Translations under genes and position numbers: made by a program
In this document: piece after piece, positions 34,674 through 44,401 of the stretch
How positions within the stretch are numbered: position 1 is the first letter of the stretch
How the letters are laid out: each line of letters begins with the position of its first letter
From: Bacteroides timonensis
GTDB lineage: Bacteria > Bacteroidota > Bacteroidia > Bacteroidales > Bacteroidaceae
Assembly (NCBI RefSeq): GCF_000513195.1
Contig: NZ_CBVI010000001.1
Location: 186,001 to 250,000 of the forward strand
Direction: 5' to 3'
Length of the DNA: 64,000 bases
Notes under the pieces: generated by a model
Databases searched by the model: none
The model's input: the letters and a program-made list of their open reading frames with translations, nothing else
Told to the model about the DNA's origin: nothing

Positions 34674-35903
34674 ATGCCCTACGAACGAAAGATCATTAAC
34701 GACCCGGTGTTCGGGTTCATCAATATCCCGAAGGGGTTGCTGTACGACATCGTGCGACATCCCCTTTTGCAGCGTTTAAACCGCATCAAGCAACTGGGTT
34801 TGTCGTCTGTGGTTTATCCCGGTGCGCAGCACACTCGCTTTCAACATTCGTTGGGGGCTTTCCATTTGACGAGTGAAGCTGTCCAGCAGCTCGCCAGCAA
34901 GGGAAACTTCATTTTCGACAGTGAAGCCGAAGCCGTACAGGCAGCCATTCTGATGCATGACATCGGACACGGTCCTTTCTCTCATGTACTGGAAGACACC
35001 ATCGTACAGGGCGTATCTCACGAGGATATCTCCCTCATGCTGATGGAACGTATCAACAAAGAAATGAACGGGCAACTCACACTTGCCATCCAGATATTCA
35101 AGGACGAATACCCCAAGAAGTTCCTGCACCAACTGGTCAGCGGGCAACTCGACATGGACCGTATGGACTACCTTCGCCGCGATAGTTTCTATACCGGCGT
35201 AACGGAAGGTAACATCGGCTCGGCACGCATCATCAAGATGCTCGATGTGAAAGAAGACCATCTCGTGGTAGAATCCAAAGGCATCTATTCCATTGAGAAC
35301 TTCCTCACAGCCCGCCGCTTGATGTACTGGCAGGTATATCTGCACAAAACGTCCGTGGCATACGAGAAAATGCTCATCAGCGCCCTGCTCCGTGCCAAAG
35401 AATTAGCAAGTAAAGGTGTAGAATTATTTGCTTCACCGGCATTGCGTTTTTTCCTTTACAATGACATCAACAAGGAAACTTTCTATAACAATCCGGAGTG
35501 TCTGGAGAACTTTATCCAACTGGACGACAATGATATATGGACCGCATTAAAGGTCTGGAGCACCCACAACGACAAGGTTCTGTCCACGTTGAGCCTCGGT
35601 ATGATTAACCGTAATATCTTTAAAGTGGAAATTTCTACCGAACCAATATGTGAAGAAAGAAAAAAAGAGTTAACTTTGCAAATCAGTCAGCAACTGGACA
35701 TACCCCTCTCTGAAGCGAGCTATTTCGTCTCTACCCCCAGCATCGAGAAGAATATGTACGACCCGGCAGACGATAGTATTGATATCCTTTATAAAGACGG
35801 AAGTATTAAGAATATTGCTGAAGCATCGGACATGCTCAATATTTCCCTATTGTCTAAGAAGGTAAAAAAATACTATCTTTGCTACCAACGTTTGCATAGG
35901 TAA
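34674..35903 (+). CDS. HD-domain phosphohydrolase (dNTPase-like)
   Basis: The HD superfamily metal site is seen as His58 (HTRFQHSLG) and His95-Asp96 ([13 protein letters not shown]), with a later Asp in [13 protein letters not shown]. These proteins resemble SAMHD1/dGTPase enzymes that hydrolyse dNTPs. Substrate is unknown here. The lpxD promoter lies within its 3' end, so the HD gene reads into the lipid A genes. Confidence 0.9.
   Translation: MPYERKIINDPVFGFINIPKGLLYDIVRHPLLQRLNRIKQLGLSSVVYPGAQHTRFQHSLGAFHLTSEAVQQLASKGNFIFDSEAEAVQAAILMHDIGHGPFSHVLEDTIVQGVSHEDISLMLMERINKEMNGQLTLAIQIFKDEYPKKFLHQLVSGQLDMDRMDYLRRDSFYTGVTEGNIGSARIIKMLDVKEDHLVVESKGIYSIENFLTARRLMYWQVYLHKTSVAYEKMLISALLRAKELASKGVELFASPALRFFLYNDINKETFYNNPECLENFIQLDDNDIWTALKVWSTHNDKVLSTLSLGMINRNIFKVEISTEPICEERKKELTLQISQQLDIPLSEASYFVSTPSIEKNMYDPADDSIDILYKDGSIKNIAEASDMLNISLLSKKVKKYYLCYQRLHR
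35850..35881 (+). promoter_or_regulatory. lpxD operon promoter inside the HD gene
   Basis: TTG (35850-35852), 21 nt, TATCTTTG (35874-35881): good match to the Bacteroidetes consensus, overlapping codons of the upstream gene. Leader of about 100 nt to lpxD. Confidence 0.65.
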
Positions 35904-35988
35904 GTATAAAATATTCACCCAAGGACAAGGAAATATAAAAAAAAAGTCCGTTATTTGTGATTTGAAACCATCTAACAAGAATAAGACA

Positions 35989-37029
35989 ATGGAGTTCTCT
36001 GCTAAACAAATTGCAACATTTATCCAAGGAGAAATCGTTGGAGATGAGAATGCAACTGTACATACTTTTGCCAAGATAGAAGAAGGCATCCCCGGTGCTA
36101 TATCGTTTCTGTCAAACCCCAAATATACATCTTATATCTACGAGACCCAAGCTAGTATTGTATTGGTAAACAAGGACTTTGTTCCTGAGCAGGAAATAAA
36201 AGCTACTTTAATAAAAGTAGATAACGCCTACGAAAGTTTGGCTAAACTGCTCAATCTTTACGAACAGAGTAAGCCCAAACGCGTGGGTATCGATCCGTTG
36301 GCTTTCGTTGCTGAGACTGCGAAAATCGGCGAGAATGTTTACATTGCGCCCTTCGCTTGCATTGGCGAATACGCAGAAGTGGGAGACAATACAATGATAC
36401 ATCCGCATGCTACTGTAGGCAGTGGCGCCAAAGTGGGCAGCGATTGTATCTTATATGCCAATACAACCATTTATCATGACTGCCGGATAGGCAATCATTG
36501 CATCCTGCATTCCGGTTGCGTGATCGGTGCAGACGGTTTTGGCTTCGCCCCCACGCCCGAAGGTTACGAGAAGATTCCACAAATCGGTATCGTGATATTG
36601 GAGGACAATGTGGAAATCGGTGCCAACACCTGCGTAGACCGTGCCACGATGGGTGCGACTATCGTACATAAAGGAGTGAAGCTGGACAATCTGATACAAA
36701 TAGCCCACAATGACGAAATCGGCTCGCACACCGTTATGGCAGCACAAGCAGGCATAGCAGGTTCCACCAAAGTGGGCGAATGGTGCAGAGTAGGCGGACA
36801 AGCAGGTTTAGCCGGGCACGCCCATATAGGTAACAAAGTAGGCATAGCCGGTCAAAGTGGAGTATCCGGAAACGTAAAAGATGATTGCCAGATGATGGGT
36901 TCTCCCGCTTTCGATGCAAAACAATATTTCAAGGCATCCGTTGTTTTTAAGAGATTACCCGACTTATATATGGAAATCAATGCATTGCGCAAAGAACTGA
37001 ATGAATTAAAACAACAAATAAATAAGTAA
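35989..37029 (+). CDS. lpxD: UDP-3-O-acylglucosamine N-acyltransferase
   Basis: Third acyl-transfer enzyme of lipid A synthesis: adds an N-linked hydroxyacyl chain to the UDP-GlcN intermediate. The protein has an N-terminal uridine-binding domain ([15 protein letters not shown]) and a hexapeptide-repeat left-handed helix with IAHNDEIG, where His is catalytic. I start at ATG 35989 (346 aa, [11 protein letters not shown]); an upstream in-frame TTG gives no extra family match. It lies 3 bp before lpxC-fabZ. Confidence 0.95.
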   Translation: MEFSAKQIATFIQGEIVGDENATVHTFAKIEEGIPGAISFLSNPKYTSYIYETQASIVLVNKDFVPEQEIKATLIKVDNAYESLAKLLNLYEQSKPKRVGIDPLAFVAETAKIGENVYIAPFACIGEYAEVGDNTMIHPHATVGSGAKVGSDCILYANTTIYHDCRIGNHCILHSGCVIGADGFGFAPTPEGYEKIPQIGIVILEDNVEIGANTCVDRATMGATIVHKGVKLDNLIQIAHNDEIGSHTVMAAQAGIAGSTKVGEWCRVGGQAGLAGHAHIGNKVGIAGQSGVSGNVKDDCQMMGSPAFDAKQYFKASVVFKRLPDLYMEINALRKELNELKQQINK

Positions 37030-37032
37030 CAA

Positions 37033-38418
37033 ATGTTGAAACAAAAGACTCTGAAAGACAGTTTTTCTCTCAGTGGTAAAGGTCTTCACACGGGACTTGA
37101 CCTTACCGTTACTTTCAATCCGGCTCCGGACAACCACGGATATAAAATCCAGCGCACCGACGTGGAGGGACAACCTATCATTGATGCGGTTGCGGACAAC
37201 GTGACTGAAACCACTCGCGGCACTGTTCTTTCCAAGAATGGTGTGAAGGTTAGTACTGTAGAGCACGGCATGGCAGCCCTCTATGCCTTAGGCATCGATA
37301 ACTGCTTGATACAAGTCAACGGTCCTGAGTTTCCCATTCTGGACGGTAGCGCCCAATACTATGCAAAAGAGATAGAGCGCGTCGGTACAGAAGAACAAAA
37401 CGCCGTTAAAGATTTCTATATTATCAAGTCAAAGATCGAGTTCCGCGATGAAAAGACTGGTTCTTCCATCATCGTGTTGCCCGACGAGAACTTCAGTCTG
37501 AATGTACTGGTATCTTACGACTCGACCATCATTCCCAACCAGTTTGCAACACTGGAGGACATGTCAAAGTTCAAAGACGAAGTAGCTGCCAGCCGCACAT
37601 TCGTATTTGTACGCGAAATAGAGCCATTGTTGCAAGCCGGCCTCATTAAGGGTGGTGATCTGGACAATGCTATCGTAATCTACGAACGTGAAATGTCTCA
37701 GGAAGACTTTGATAAACTGGCCGACGTAATGGGAGTCCCCCACATGGATGCCGAGCAGCTGGGTTACATCAACCACAAACCACTGGTATGGGCCAATGAA
37801 TGTGCCCGTCACAAACTGCTCGACGTAATCGGTGACCTAGCTTTGATAGGCAAACCCATCAAGGGACGTATCATCGCTACCCGTCCGGGACATACCATTA
37901 ATAACAAGTTCGCCCGCCAGATACGTAAGGAAATCCGCCTGCACGATATACAGGCTCCGACTTACGACTGTAACCGCAAACCCATCATGGATGTAAATCG
38001 TATCCGCGAACTGTTGCCGCACCGTTACCCATTCCAATTGGTGGACAAAGTGATTGAAATAGGTGCCAATTATATTGTAGGCGTGAAAAATATCACTGCC
38101 AACGAGCCTTTCTTCCAAGGACACTTCCCGCAGGAACCGGTCATGCCAGGTGTATTACAGGTTGAAGCTATGGCACAGGTAGGCGGTCTGCTTGTATTGA
38201 ACTCCGTAGACGAACCCGACCGCTACTCCACCTACTTCATGAAGATAGATGGTGTGAAGTTCCGCCAGAAGGTAGTGCCGGGTGACACCCTTATCTTCCG
38301 CGTAGAACTGCTTGCACCTATCCGCCGTGGCATTTCCACGATGAAAGGCTATGCGTTCGTAGGCGAGAAAGTGGTTTGCGAGGCAGAGTTTATGGCACAA
38401 ATAGTTAAGAACAAGTAA
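37033..38418 (+). CDS. lpxC/fabZ: LpxC-FabZ fusion (UDP-acyl-GlcNAc deacetylase / hydroxyacyl-ACP dehydratase)
   Basis: Residues 1-310 are LpxC, the zinc deacetylase committing to lipid [14 protein letters not shown] and [16 protein letters not shown] (zinc His), [15 protein letters not shown] (zinc Asp) and HKLLD (zinc His). Residues about 320-461 are FabZ, a hot-dog-fold dehydratase: [13 protein letters not shown] and [17 protein letters not shown] (catalytic His, Glu). The fusion is typical of Bacteroidetes and couples supply of hydroxyacyl-ACP to lipid A. No break at the domain junction. Confidence 0.97.
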   Translation: MLKQKTLKDSFSLSGKGLHTGLDLTVTFNPAPDNHGYKIQRTDVEGQPIIDAVADNVTETTRGTVLSKNGVKVSTVEHGMAALYALGIDNCLIQVNGPEFPILDGSAQYYAKEIERVGTEEQNAVKDFYIIKSKIEFRDEKTGSSIIVLPDENFSLNVLVSYDSTIIPNQFATLEDMSKFKDEVAASRTFVFVREIEPLLQAGLIKGGDLDNAIVIYEREMSQEDFDKLADVMGVPHMDAEQLGYINHKPLVWANECARHKLLDVIGDLALIGKPIKGRIIATRPGHTINNKFARQIRKEIRLHDIQAPTYDCNRKPIMDVNRIRELLPHRYPFQLVDKVIEIGANYIVGVKNITANEPFFQGHFPQEPVMPGVLQVEAMAQVGGLLVLNSVDEPDRYSTYFMKIDGVKFRQKVVPGDTLIFRVELLAPIRRGISTMKGYAFVGEKVVCEAEFMAQIVKNK

Positions 38419-38431
38419 CTCTCAATTAAAT

Positions 38432-39199
38432 ATGATAAGTCCCTTAGCGTATATTCATCCCGAGGCAAAAATCGGGGAAAACGTAGAGATTGCTCCTTTT
38501 GTATTCATCGACAAGAATGTGGTAATCGGCGATAACAACAAGATTATGGCAAATGCCAACATTCTGGACGGTTCACGTATCGGCAATGGAAATACGATTT
38601 TTCCGGGAGCTGTTATCGGTGCCATCCCTCAGGATCTGAAATTTCAGGGAGAAGAGAGTACCGCTGAAGTCGGTAACAACAATACCATTCGTGAAAATGT
38701 TACCATCAATCGTGGTACGGCTGCCAAAGGTAGAACCATTATCGGTAACAATAACCTGTTGATGGAAGGTGTACACGTAGCTCATGACGCCCTTGTCGGT
38801 AATTACTGCATCATTGGTAACTCTACCAAAATGGCAGGTGAGATTGTGATAGACGATTTCTCCATTATCAGCGCCAATGTATTGATGCATCAATTCTGCC
38901 GTGTAGGCGGATATGGCATGATACAAGGCGGTTGCCGTTTCAGTAAGGATATTCCGCCATACATCATTGCAGGCCGGGAACCGATTGCTTACAGCGGTAT
39001 CAACATTATCGGGTTGCGCCGTCGCGGATTCTCCAATGAAACCATTGAGAATATACACAACGCATACCGTATCATTTATCAGAGTGGATTGAACACTTCA
39101 GACGCATTAAAGAAAATAGAAGAAGAAATTCCGACGAGCCCGGAAATAGAATACATTGTCAGCTTCATCCGTGACTCCGAACGTGGTATTATTAGGTGA
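38432..39199 (+). CDS. lpxA: UDP-GlcNAc acyltransferase
   Basis: First lipid A enzyme, an O-acyltransferase with a hexapeptide-repeat beta-helix. The start MISPLAYIHPEAKIGENVEI, the active-site-region VAHDALVGNYCIIGN with the conserved His, and GLRRRGFSNETI of the helical C-terminus fit LpxA (255 aa, normal). It completes an lpxD-lpxC/fabZ-lpxA operon; spacing to lpxC/fabZ is 13 bp. Confidence 0.96.
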   Translation: MISPLAYIHPEAKIGENVEIAPFVFIDKNVVIGDNNKIMANANILDGSRIGNGNTIFPGAVIGAIPQDLKFQGEESTAEVGNNNTIRENVTINRGTAAKGRTIIGNNNLLMEGVHVAHDALVGNYCIIGNSTKMAGEIVIDDFSIISANVLMHQFCRVGGYGMIQGGCRFSKDIPPYIIAGREPIAYSGINIIGLRRRGFSNETIENIHNAYRIIYQSGLNTSDALKKIEEEIPTSPEIEYIVSFIRDSERGIIR

Positions 39200-39222
39200 T
39201 AAAACGATAAAGTAATTAGAAT

Positions 39223-39782
39223 ATGATATACAGATTTACACTTATCTCCGATGAAGTGGACGACTTCGTAAGAGAAATACAAATTGACCCGGAAGCTACA
39301 TTCTACGACTTCCATGAGGCTATAGTGAAGTCAGTAGGCTATACTAACGACCAGATGACTTCTTTCTTCATCTGTGATGATGATTGGGAAAAAGAAAGGA
39401 AATTACACTGGAAGAGATGGATGACAATCCGGAGATGGACAGTTGGGTAATGAAAGACACCACTATCAGCGAACTGATAGAAGATGAAAAGCAGAAGTTA
39501 CTCTATGTGTTCGACTACATGACAGAACGCTGTTTCTTCATTGAACTCTCCGAGATCATTACCGGAAAAGAAATGAAAGGTGCCAAGTGTACCAAGAAGG
39601 AAGGTGATGCTCCGAAACAGACAATTGACTTCGAAGAAATGACAGCCAACAGCGGATCGCTTGATCTGGACGAAAACTTCTATGGAGATCAGGACTTTGA
39701 TCTGGAAGAATTCGACCAGGAAGGTTTCGACATGGGCGGAGGCGAAGGTGGCGCAGCACCGTTCGAGGAAGAAAAGTTCTAA
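39223..39782 (+). pseudogene. Frameshifted IS1096-passenger TnpR/pRiA4b ORF-3-like gene
   Basis: The first frame encodes MIYRFTLISDEVDDFVREIQ...FFICDDDWEKE and then runs into an unrelated tail ending at 39450. A second frame from about 39387, shifted by -1, encodes RKEITLEEMDDNPEMDSWVM and continues to 39782 with an acidic, Gly-rich end. Together they make one protein of about 185 residues. The junction is the A-rich GGGAAAAAGAAAGG (about 39387-39400). A one-base A loss explains it; sequencing error or slippage during translation are alternatives. Confidence 0.8.
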
Positions 39783-39799
39783 TATTATTTTAAATTTTT

Positions 39800-39881
39800 C
39801 ATCCGCAGATAACGCGGATAACACAGATTTGAAAGACTTAAGCCTAGAAGAGATCTGCGTTATCCGCGTTATCTGCGGATG
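39800..39881. repeat. Long hairpin repeat upstream of miaA
   Basis: Arms 39800-39828 and 39853-39881 match at 28 of 29 positions around a 24-nt loop. The core CATCCGCAGATAACGC also forms the inner hairpin at 24112-24215. Confidence 0.85.
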
Positions 39882-39910
39882 GGAAATGATTCTCTAAATA
39901 CCATTTCCTT

Positions 39911-40807
39911 ATGAAAACCCTGATAGTGCTTATTGGACCGACCGGAGTCGGAAAGACCGAACTCAGCCTGCGGCTGGCAGAGCATTACCAAACTTGCATC
40001 GTTTCCGCAGACTCTCGGCAACTCTATGCCGACTTGAAAATAGGGACGGCAGCCCCTACCCCCGAGCAACTGCAACGCGTGAAACATTACCTTGTAGGAA
40101 CCTTGCAACTCACGGATTACTACAGTGCCGCCCAATATGAAGCGGAGGTATTGAAACTTCTGGAAACCTTATTTACCGAACAGGATACAGTATTGCTTAC
40201 CGGTGGCTCTATGATGTATGTGGATGCCGTTTGCAAAGGCATTGATGATATTCCGACCGTAGATGCTGAAACACGCCAAGTGATGCTGCATAAGTATGAA
40301 ACGGAAGGTCAGGAGAGATTGTGTGCAGAGCTAAAGTTACTCGATCCGGAATACTACAAAATAGTAGACCTGAAGAATCCTAAACGCGTAATCCATGCAC
40401 TGGAGATATGCTATATGACAGGGAAGACCTACACCTCATTTCGTACACAACAGAAAAAAGAACGCCCCTTCCGCATCATCAAAATAGGATTGACGCGCGA
40501 CCGGGAAGAACTTTACGACCGCATTAACCGGCGGGTAGAGATTATGATAGAGGATGGCTTGGAAGAAGAAGCCAGAAAGGTATATCCTTATCGGGCACTT
40601 AATTCATTGAATACAGTAGGTTATAAAGAGATGTTCAAATATATCGACGGAGAATGGACCTTGCCTTTTGCCATAGAGAAAATCCAACAGAACTCCCGCA
40701 TCTATTCACGCAAGCAGATGACATGGTTCAAAAGAGATGAAGAAATCCGTTGGTTCCATCCGGAACAAGAAACGGAGATACTGGCGTACCTCCGTTCGAT
40801 AATGTAA
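39911..40807 (+). CDS. miaA: tRNA dimethylallyltransferase
   Basis: Adds a dimethylallyl group to A37 of tRNAs reading UNN codons. The P-loop GPTGVGKT is at residues 9-16, followed by [16 protein letters not shown] (substrate site) and, later, [17 protein letters not shown] and [10 protein letters not shown]. Length 298 aa is normal. It converges on the Ntn-hydrolase gene, with 3 bp between the two stops. Confidence 0.96.
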   Translation: MKTLIVLIGPTGVGKTELSLRLAEHYQTCIVSADSRQLYADLKIGTAAPTPEQLQRVKHYLVGTLQLTDYYSAAQYEAEVLKLLETLFTEQDTVLLTGGSMMYVDAVCKGIDDIPTVDAETRQVMLHKYETEGQERLCAELKLLDPEYYKIVDLKNPKRVIHALEICYMTGKTYTSFRTQQKKERPFRIIKIGLTRDREELYDRINRRVEIMIEDGLEEEARKVYPYRALNSLNTVGYKEMFKYIDGEWTLPFAIEKIQQNSRIYSRKQMTWFKRDEEIRWFHPEQETEILAYLRSIM

Positions 40808-40810
40808 ATT

Positions 40811-42058
40811 CTATTCTGATTCCAGTAAACTCTGATAAATCATTCTGATAGATGATTCCAGTTCATCGTACAGCTTCGGTATTGCTTGGGGATCGAGGCT
40901 TCCTTTTTTATACCACTCTTCCAGTAATGGCTTCGTCGTACGGAAGACTTCATCTTCTACCGCAGTAATCACTGTCATATAACCGTCACCTTTCTCAGGA
41001 CTATACAATCTTTCCCAATTCAGATAACGTCCGGTACCCATTCCCTGCTTATAGCTGAAAACTCTGTCTGCCAAACGAAGTGACCAATCACTGAGCGGAG
41101 CTGCCTCATGTTCTTTGCCGAAACGTACCATTCCAGGAAGAAGTTTACCGGCATCTTTCACCCACAACGGAACAGCTATACCGGTAGGAGGATAACCTAA
41201 CAGTGTCCACATGGTAGTCAGTTCGGCTTTCTCACCCGGTTTCACACCTTGTACCACTACCGAACACGATGTACTGCTACGCGGAATGAAATCCTGATCT
41301 ACAAACCAACCCGATGCCTGAGGACGATTATATGCCCCGCTACGCAAATCAATATCCAGCATACGATTACGGAATGAACGCGATAAATCATTGAAAATAA
41401 ACTGTGGGGTAATGCTACCCGTAGCCGAAGCTTTCATCAGCACCTGGTCTGCTTCCATATAGCGTACATAACCGGCACCCTCGTTCACCTTACCAGCAAA
41501 AGAAAAGTTGGTACGGGCAATATAACCATAAGGAGCGTCCTTCGGGTTATTGGCATCATACATCACATATTTATGATAATCTACCTCAAACATAGCTGCC
41601 CCGCCTTGTGCATCGATTACACCAAAATTAGCTTCGATATCGCTGGGCTTGGAAATGGTATCCAGAAAATGACAGAAGTCCTCTACCGTTGCACAAACTT
41701 CGAGTGCACGATAAATAACACGCCCATTGGCTGCCCCCCGTTCTTCATCGCCCTTTACATCCACCAGATTATACGATTGTGTATTCATCAAAGCAAATCC
41801 TGAGGAATTAGTTCCCATCCATGCCTCTTTCAGATATGCATTGGCGCTATTCACTACAGCAATAAAGTTATACTTCTCGCCTTTCACATAATCAATATGG
41901 TTTCGCATAAAGTCCGTATCACGGTTTTTCCAAAGCAGGGGGCGACCGTCGGGCGTCACTTTGCCCGATACGACAGCAGAGGTGCAGGCCTGCACCGGAT
42001 TAGTCGGGCACGCAATGGCTACTATGCACAGAGCCAATAGGGATAGTTGTTTCAACAT
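40811..42058 (-). CDS. Secreted Ntn-hydrolase (C45/choloylglycine-hydrolase-like)
   Basis: The signal peptide ends at VQA and Cys25 becomes the N-terminal nucleophile (CTSAVVSGK). The following TPDGRPLLWKNRD and the later FGVIDAQGGAAMFEVDYHKY are typical of linear-amide C-N hydrolases: Arg/Asp near residues 38-46 and the Asn/Asp in the DAQGG region shape the active site. Related families are acyl-CoA:6-APA acyltransferase and bile-salt hydrolase. The natural amide substrate is not predictable. A TATTTTTG box (42086-42093, reverse) precedes it. Confidence 0.85.
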   Translation of the reverse strand: MLKQLSLLALCIVAIACPTNPVQACTSAVVSGKVTPDGRPLLWKNRDTDFMRNHIDYVKGEKYNFIAVVNSANAYLKEAWMGTNSSGFALMNTQSYNLVDVKGDEERGAANGRVIYRALEVCATVEDFCHFLDTISKPSDIEANFGVIDAQGGAAMFEVDYHKYVMYDANNPKDAPYGYIARTNFSFAGKVNEGAGYVRYMEADQVLMKASATGSITPQFIFNDLSRSFRNRMLDIDLRSGAYNRPQASGWFVDQDFIPRSSTSCSVVVQGVKPGEKAELTTMWTLLGYPPTGIAVPLWVKDAGKLLPGMVRFGKEHEAAPLSDWSLRLADRVFSYKQGMGTGRYLNWERLYSPEKGDGYMTVITAVEDEVFRTTKPLLEEWYKKGSLDPQAIPKLYDELESSIRMIYQSLLESE

Positions 42059-42085
42059 AGATTACAAGGTATTAAGAAGTCGATA

Positions 42086-42093
42086 CAAAAATA
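42086..42093 (-). promoter_or_regulatory. -7 box for the Ntn-hydrolase gene
   Basis: CAAAAATA on the plus strand reads TATTTTTG on the reverse strand, 28 bp before the start. Confidence 0.5.
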
Positions 42094-42144
42094 AGATTTT
42101 CTGATAAAGAAGTACCCATAAAGATGAGAATTATTTAGTTTACA

Positions 42145-42175
42145 TTGGATATCCCAATGAAAACACCTACTTTTG
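42145..42175 (+). promoter_or_regulatory. Promoter of the 42.2 kb lipoprotein gene
   Basis: TTG, 20 nt, TACTTTTG (42168-42175): a clean Bacteroidetes promoter about 24 bp before the ATG at 42199. Confidence 0.7.
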
Positions 42176-42198
42176 ATTGCAACTAAAAATTGGAAACT

Positions 42199-43374
42199 AT
42201 GAAACGACTCTCCTTAACAGTGTTATTAACATCCGTGTTGCTAATCAGCTCCTGCACAACAGCTCCCATTTTTCAGATAGACGCCACTACACAAGGCATA
42301 CTGGCAGGAGATACGCTTATCTTCACCCACCACTCATTGCCCGATTGGAAGGAAACCAGCTGCGACACACTTGTAGCTACCAAGAAAGGAGAATTCTCTT
42401 TCAGTAAAATTATTGCAGAAACAGGCCTTTATAATATTGCATACCATCCTTCCCAAACCGAACCCCCGATCTATTGTAATCGCGGCTTTTCGTTTTATGC
42501 CCGGCCGGGCGACCATTTGAAGGTGAAAGGTGATATAGAATTCTTCCCTGCCATGCAAAAAGAAGGTGGAATGTATGACGACCCGCGCCTGCAACGCATC
42601 CTCACCCTGGACGACAGCATAACGGTGGAAATGAACAAACTCTATCGCAAGCTACGCCATTTCGCCGATCTACGGGGTACTCCGCAGGCCAATCCGGATT
42701 CAGTGATCTATTATAATCAGGCTTACAGACAGTGCCATTCCAAGGAATTGAGCGAAGCTCTGCGCAACTTCTATAACACAGCGGACGATAGCGAATATGC
42801 AGCTTTGGAATACATGCAGTCTCTCCATGCGATACCATACAAAGAAGCACAGGAAAGATTTGCCCGCTTTACCCCTGAGATTCAATCATCGACCACCGGA
42901 AAGAAAATAGAGCAGTTGCTCAAAGTAATGAAGAATATTGAACCGGGAAACACTCCAAGCGCATTTACCGTTACCGCCGACGACAGTAGTCGCATTTCCC
43001 TGTCAGATTATCAGGGGAAATATCTGCTTATCTATCATTGGGGATATGGTTGTCCGGGGACTACCTGGGTGCATCCACGCCTCTTGAAACTCTACGAAGA
43101 ATATCATGATAAGGGATTCGAAATCCTGGGCTTCACCGGAGACAAGCGTCCTCAGGATCTTTCCGGAAATACGGAAGCGGCTGCGCTCTACTTCCCTCCC
43201 TGGCCCACTGTTTATACGGAACAAAAAGAAAATAGCTTTATAGCAACCGACTACTACTTCAACGGTGTTCCCATCCTGATGGTGATTTCACCCGAAGGCA
43301 AAACACTCTTGCGAGGATATAGCGACATATATCAGCCGCTCAAAGATTTATTGGAAAAAGAAATAGGCAAATAA
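42199..43374 (+). CDS. Thioredoxin-fold (TlpA-like) lipoprotein with one active-site Cys
   Basis: A lipoprotein signal ends in LLISSC (Cys19 from the ATG at 42199; a TTG at 42190 adds only three residues). The N-terminal half fits DUF4369/DUF5106-type domains of Bacteroidetes; the C-terminal part is an AhpC/TlpA thioredoxin fold with YHWGYGCPGTTWVHPRL. The usual CxxC is reduced to a single Cys, so it cannot act as a normal disulfide oxidoreductase; a peroxidase-like or binding role is possible. It has its own promoter. Confidence 0.85.
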   Translation: MKRLSLTVLLTSVLLISSCTTAPIFQIDATTQGILAGDTLIFTHHSLPDWKETSCDTLVATKKGEFSFSKIIAETGLYNIAYHPSQTEPPIYCNRGFSFYARPGDHLKVKGDIEFFPAMQKEGGMYDDPRLQRILTLDDSITVEMNKLYRKLRHFADLRGTPQANPDSVIYYNQAYRQCHSKELSEALRNFYNTADDSEYAALEYMQSLHAIPYKEAQERFARFTPEIQSSTTGKKIEQLLKVMKNIEPGNTPSAFTVTADDSSRISLSDYQGKYLLIYHWGYGCPGTTWVHPRLLKLYEEYHDKGFEILGFTGDKRPQDLSGNTEAAALYFPPWPTVYTEQKENSFIATDYYFNGVPILMVISPEGKTLLRGYSDIYQPLKDLLEKEIGK

Positions 43375-43388
43375 AAAAGCCGGAATGC

Positions 43389-43419
43389 TTGACTTTGCCT
43401 TACGAATGTAGTATATTTG
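43389..43419 (+). promoter_or_regulatory. Promoter of an intergenic small RNA
   Basis: TTG (43389-43391), 20 nt, TATATTTG (43412-43419). It drives no protein gene: the next gene converges from the other side. Confidence 0.7.
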
Positions 43420-43424
43420 TAACC

Positions 43425-43490
43425 GTAATCCTGATTTAGATTCAGGAAGAATACACTGAGAGGAGCGACGCGGGTTGTTCCTCTTTTTTT
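43425..43490 (+). ncRNA. Candidate intergenic small RNA, about 66 nt
   Basis: Between a consensus promoter and a strong terminator lies a short transcript with hairpin CCTGA / TCAGG (about 43430-43445) and the terminator stem AGAGGAGCGAC / GTTGTTCCTCT around a GCGG loop, followed by seven T. No open frame fits. Target unknown. Confidence 0.65.
43459..43490 (+). terminator. Terminator of the small RNA
   Basis: 11-bp stem (two G-U pairs) with tetraloop and seven T residues. Confidence 0.85.
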
Positions 43491-43497
43491 GTATAAT

Positions 43498-43615
43498 ATA
43501 GTATGAAATCAGGGAAAACATACCTTGTTATGAGGCAAAACATACCATGTAATCACCCAAAACAAACCATCTGCCGGGGTCAAACAGATGATGTAAACAG
43601 GGTAAACACATCATC
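43498..43615. repeat. Self-similar array with AAACATACC and ATGATGT units
   Basis: AAAACATACC recurs twice with variants, CATCTG/CAGATG and GATGATGT/ACATCAT form local hairpins. Each unit is about 20-24 bp. No gene seen between 43375 and 43703 apart from the small RNA. Confidence 0.55.
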
Positions 43616-43623
43616 TATTCCCC

Positions 43624-43659
43624 AAAAACAAGAACGGGAAAGCCTAAGCCCTCCCGTTC
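43624..43659 (-). terminator. Terminator of the leftward BlaI/BlaR1 gene cluster
   Basis: GAACGGGA and TCCCGTTC form an 8-bp perfect stem; on the reverse strand it is followed by TTGTTTTTGG. Confidence 0.6.
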
Positions 43660-43702
43660 CGTTAATGTTCCGTAAATCTGCTCTTGACGAGACTTCCGTT
43701 TT

Positions 43703-44308
43703 TTACTCATACTCTCCCCTTACGTAAAGCGCCGGCTTGATATAAACTTCCAGTATTCCGTCCGCACCGGTCTTTACTTCCATTTGCTCAATGTCTGTCT
43801 GGTAAGCGGTTCTTGCCGGGACTTCTTTGCCATCAATGTAGTAACGTACATTACGTTTATCCACACCTTTGTGCTTCAGAAGCGCTTCAATTTGCTTAGT
43901 TGTCTTTTCTTCTTTTACCTGTTCACTGGTCTTCAATTTAAAAATGACAACTCCATTTGCTCCACGCGTACCATAGATTGCAGTAGATGAAGCATCTTTC
44001 AGAACCTCGATACTTTCAATATATTCAGGGTTCAATGCTGCAACAATTTCAGAAGAAACCTCTATCTTATTTACAATAAACAGAGGTTGAGCAGATGGAA
44101 TAGGAACACGGTCTCTGATAACCAAAGTACTGTCTCTCTTCGGAGACTGCGTCACGAGAGTTTGATTTTTCAAAGTATCTTTGAAAAGCACCACCTCCTT
44201 GGCAAAAGGAGCTTCAGCATGAATAGATATAGCGGCAGACATCACTAATAATAGAAATACTCCCCAAAAGAAGCTATATCCCTGGTGAATTTGTTTTCCT
44301 TGTCTCAT
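43703..44308 (-). CDS. TonB-receptor-plug-like small protein
   Basis: A signal-anchor segment (about residues 11-30) is followed by a plug-like domain: PLFIVNKIEV, then NPEYIESIEVLKDASSTAIYGTRGANGVVIFKLK, the motif that SusC-type plugs use. No beta-barrel follows in this 201-residue protein. The repeat of this motif in the neighbouring BlaR1-like protein suggests the two genes exchanged or share this module. A TATTTTTG box (44350-44357, reverse) suggests its own promoter in addition to operon read-through. Confidence 0.82.
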   Translation of the reverse strand: MRQGKQIHQGYSFFWGVFLLLVMSAAISIHAEAPFAKEVVLFKDTLKNQTLVTQSPKRDSTLVIRDRVPIPSAQPLFIVNKIEVSSEIVAALNPEYIESIEVLKDASSTAIYGTRGANGVVIFKLKTSEQVKEEKTTKQIEALLKHKGVDKRNVRYYIDGKEVPARTAYQTDIEQMEVKTGADGILEVYIKPALYVRGEYE

Positions 44309-44349
44309 AGCATTATCTTTTAAGTGATAGAATACTAAACCGTCTCAAA

Positions 44350-44357
44350 CAAAAATA
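44350..44357 (-). promoter_or_regulatory. -7 box of the plug-like gene
   Basis: CAAAAATA reads TATTTTTG on the reverse strand, 42 bp before the start. Confidence 0.45.
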
Positions 44358-44401
44358 CTTAAAAGTAATGATTTAAACAAAGAAATAAGAAACAAAGTTG
44401 A

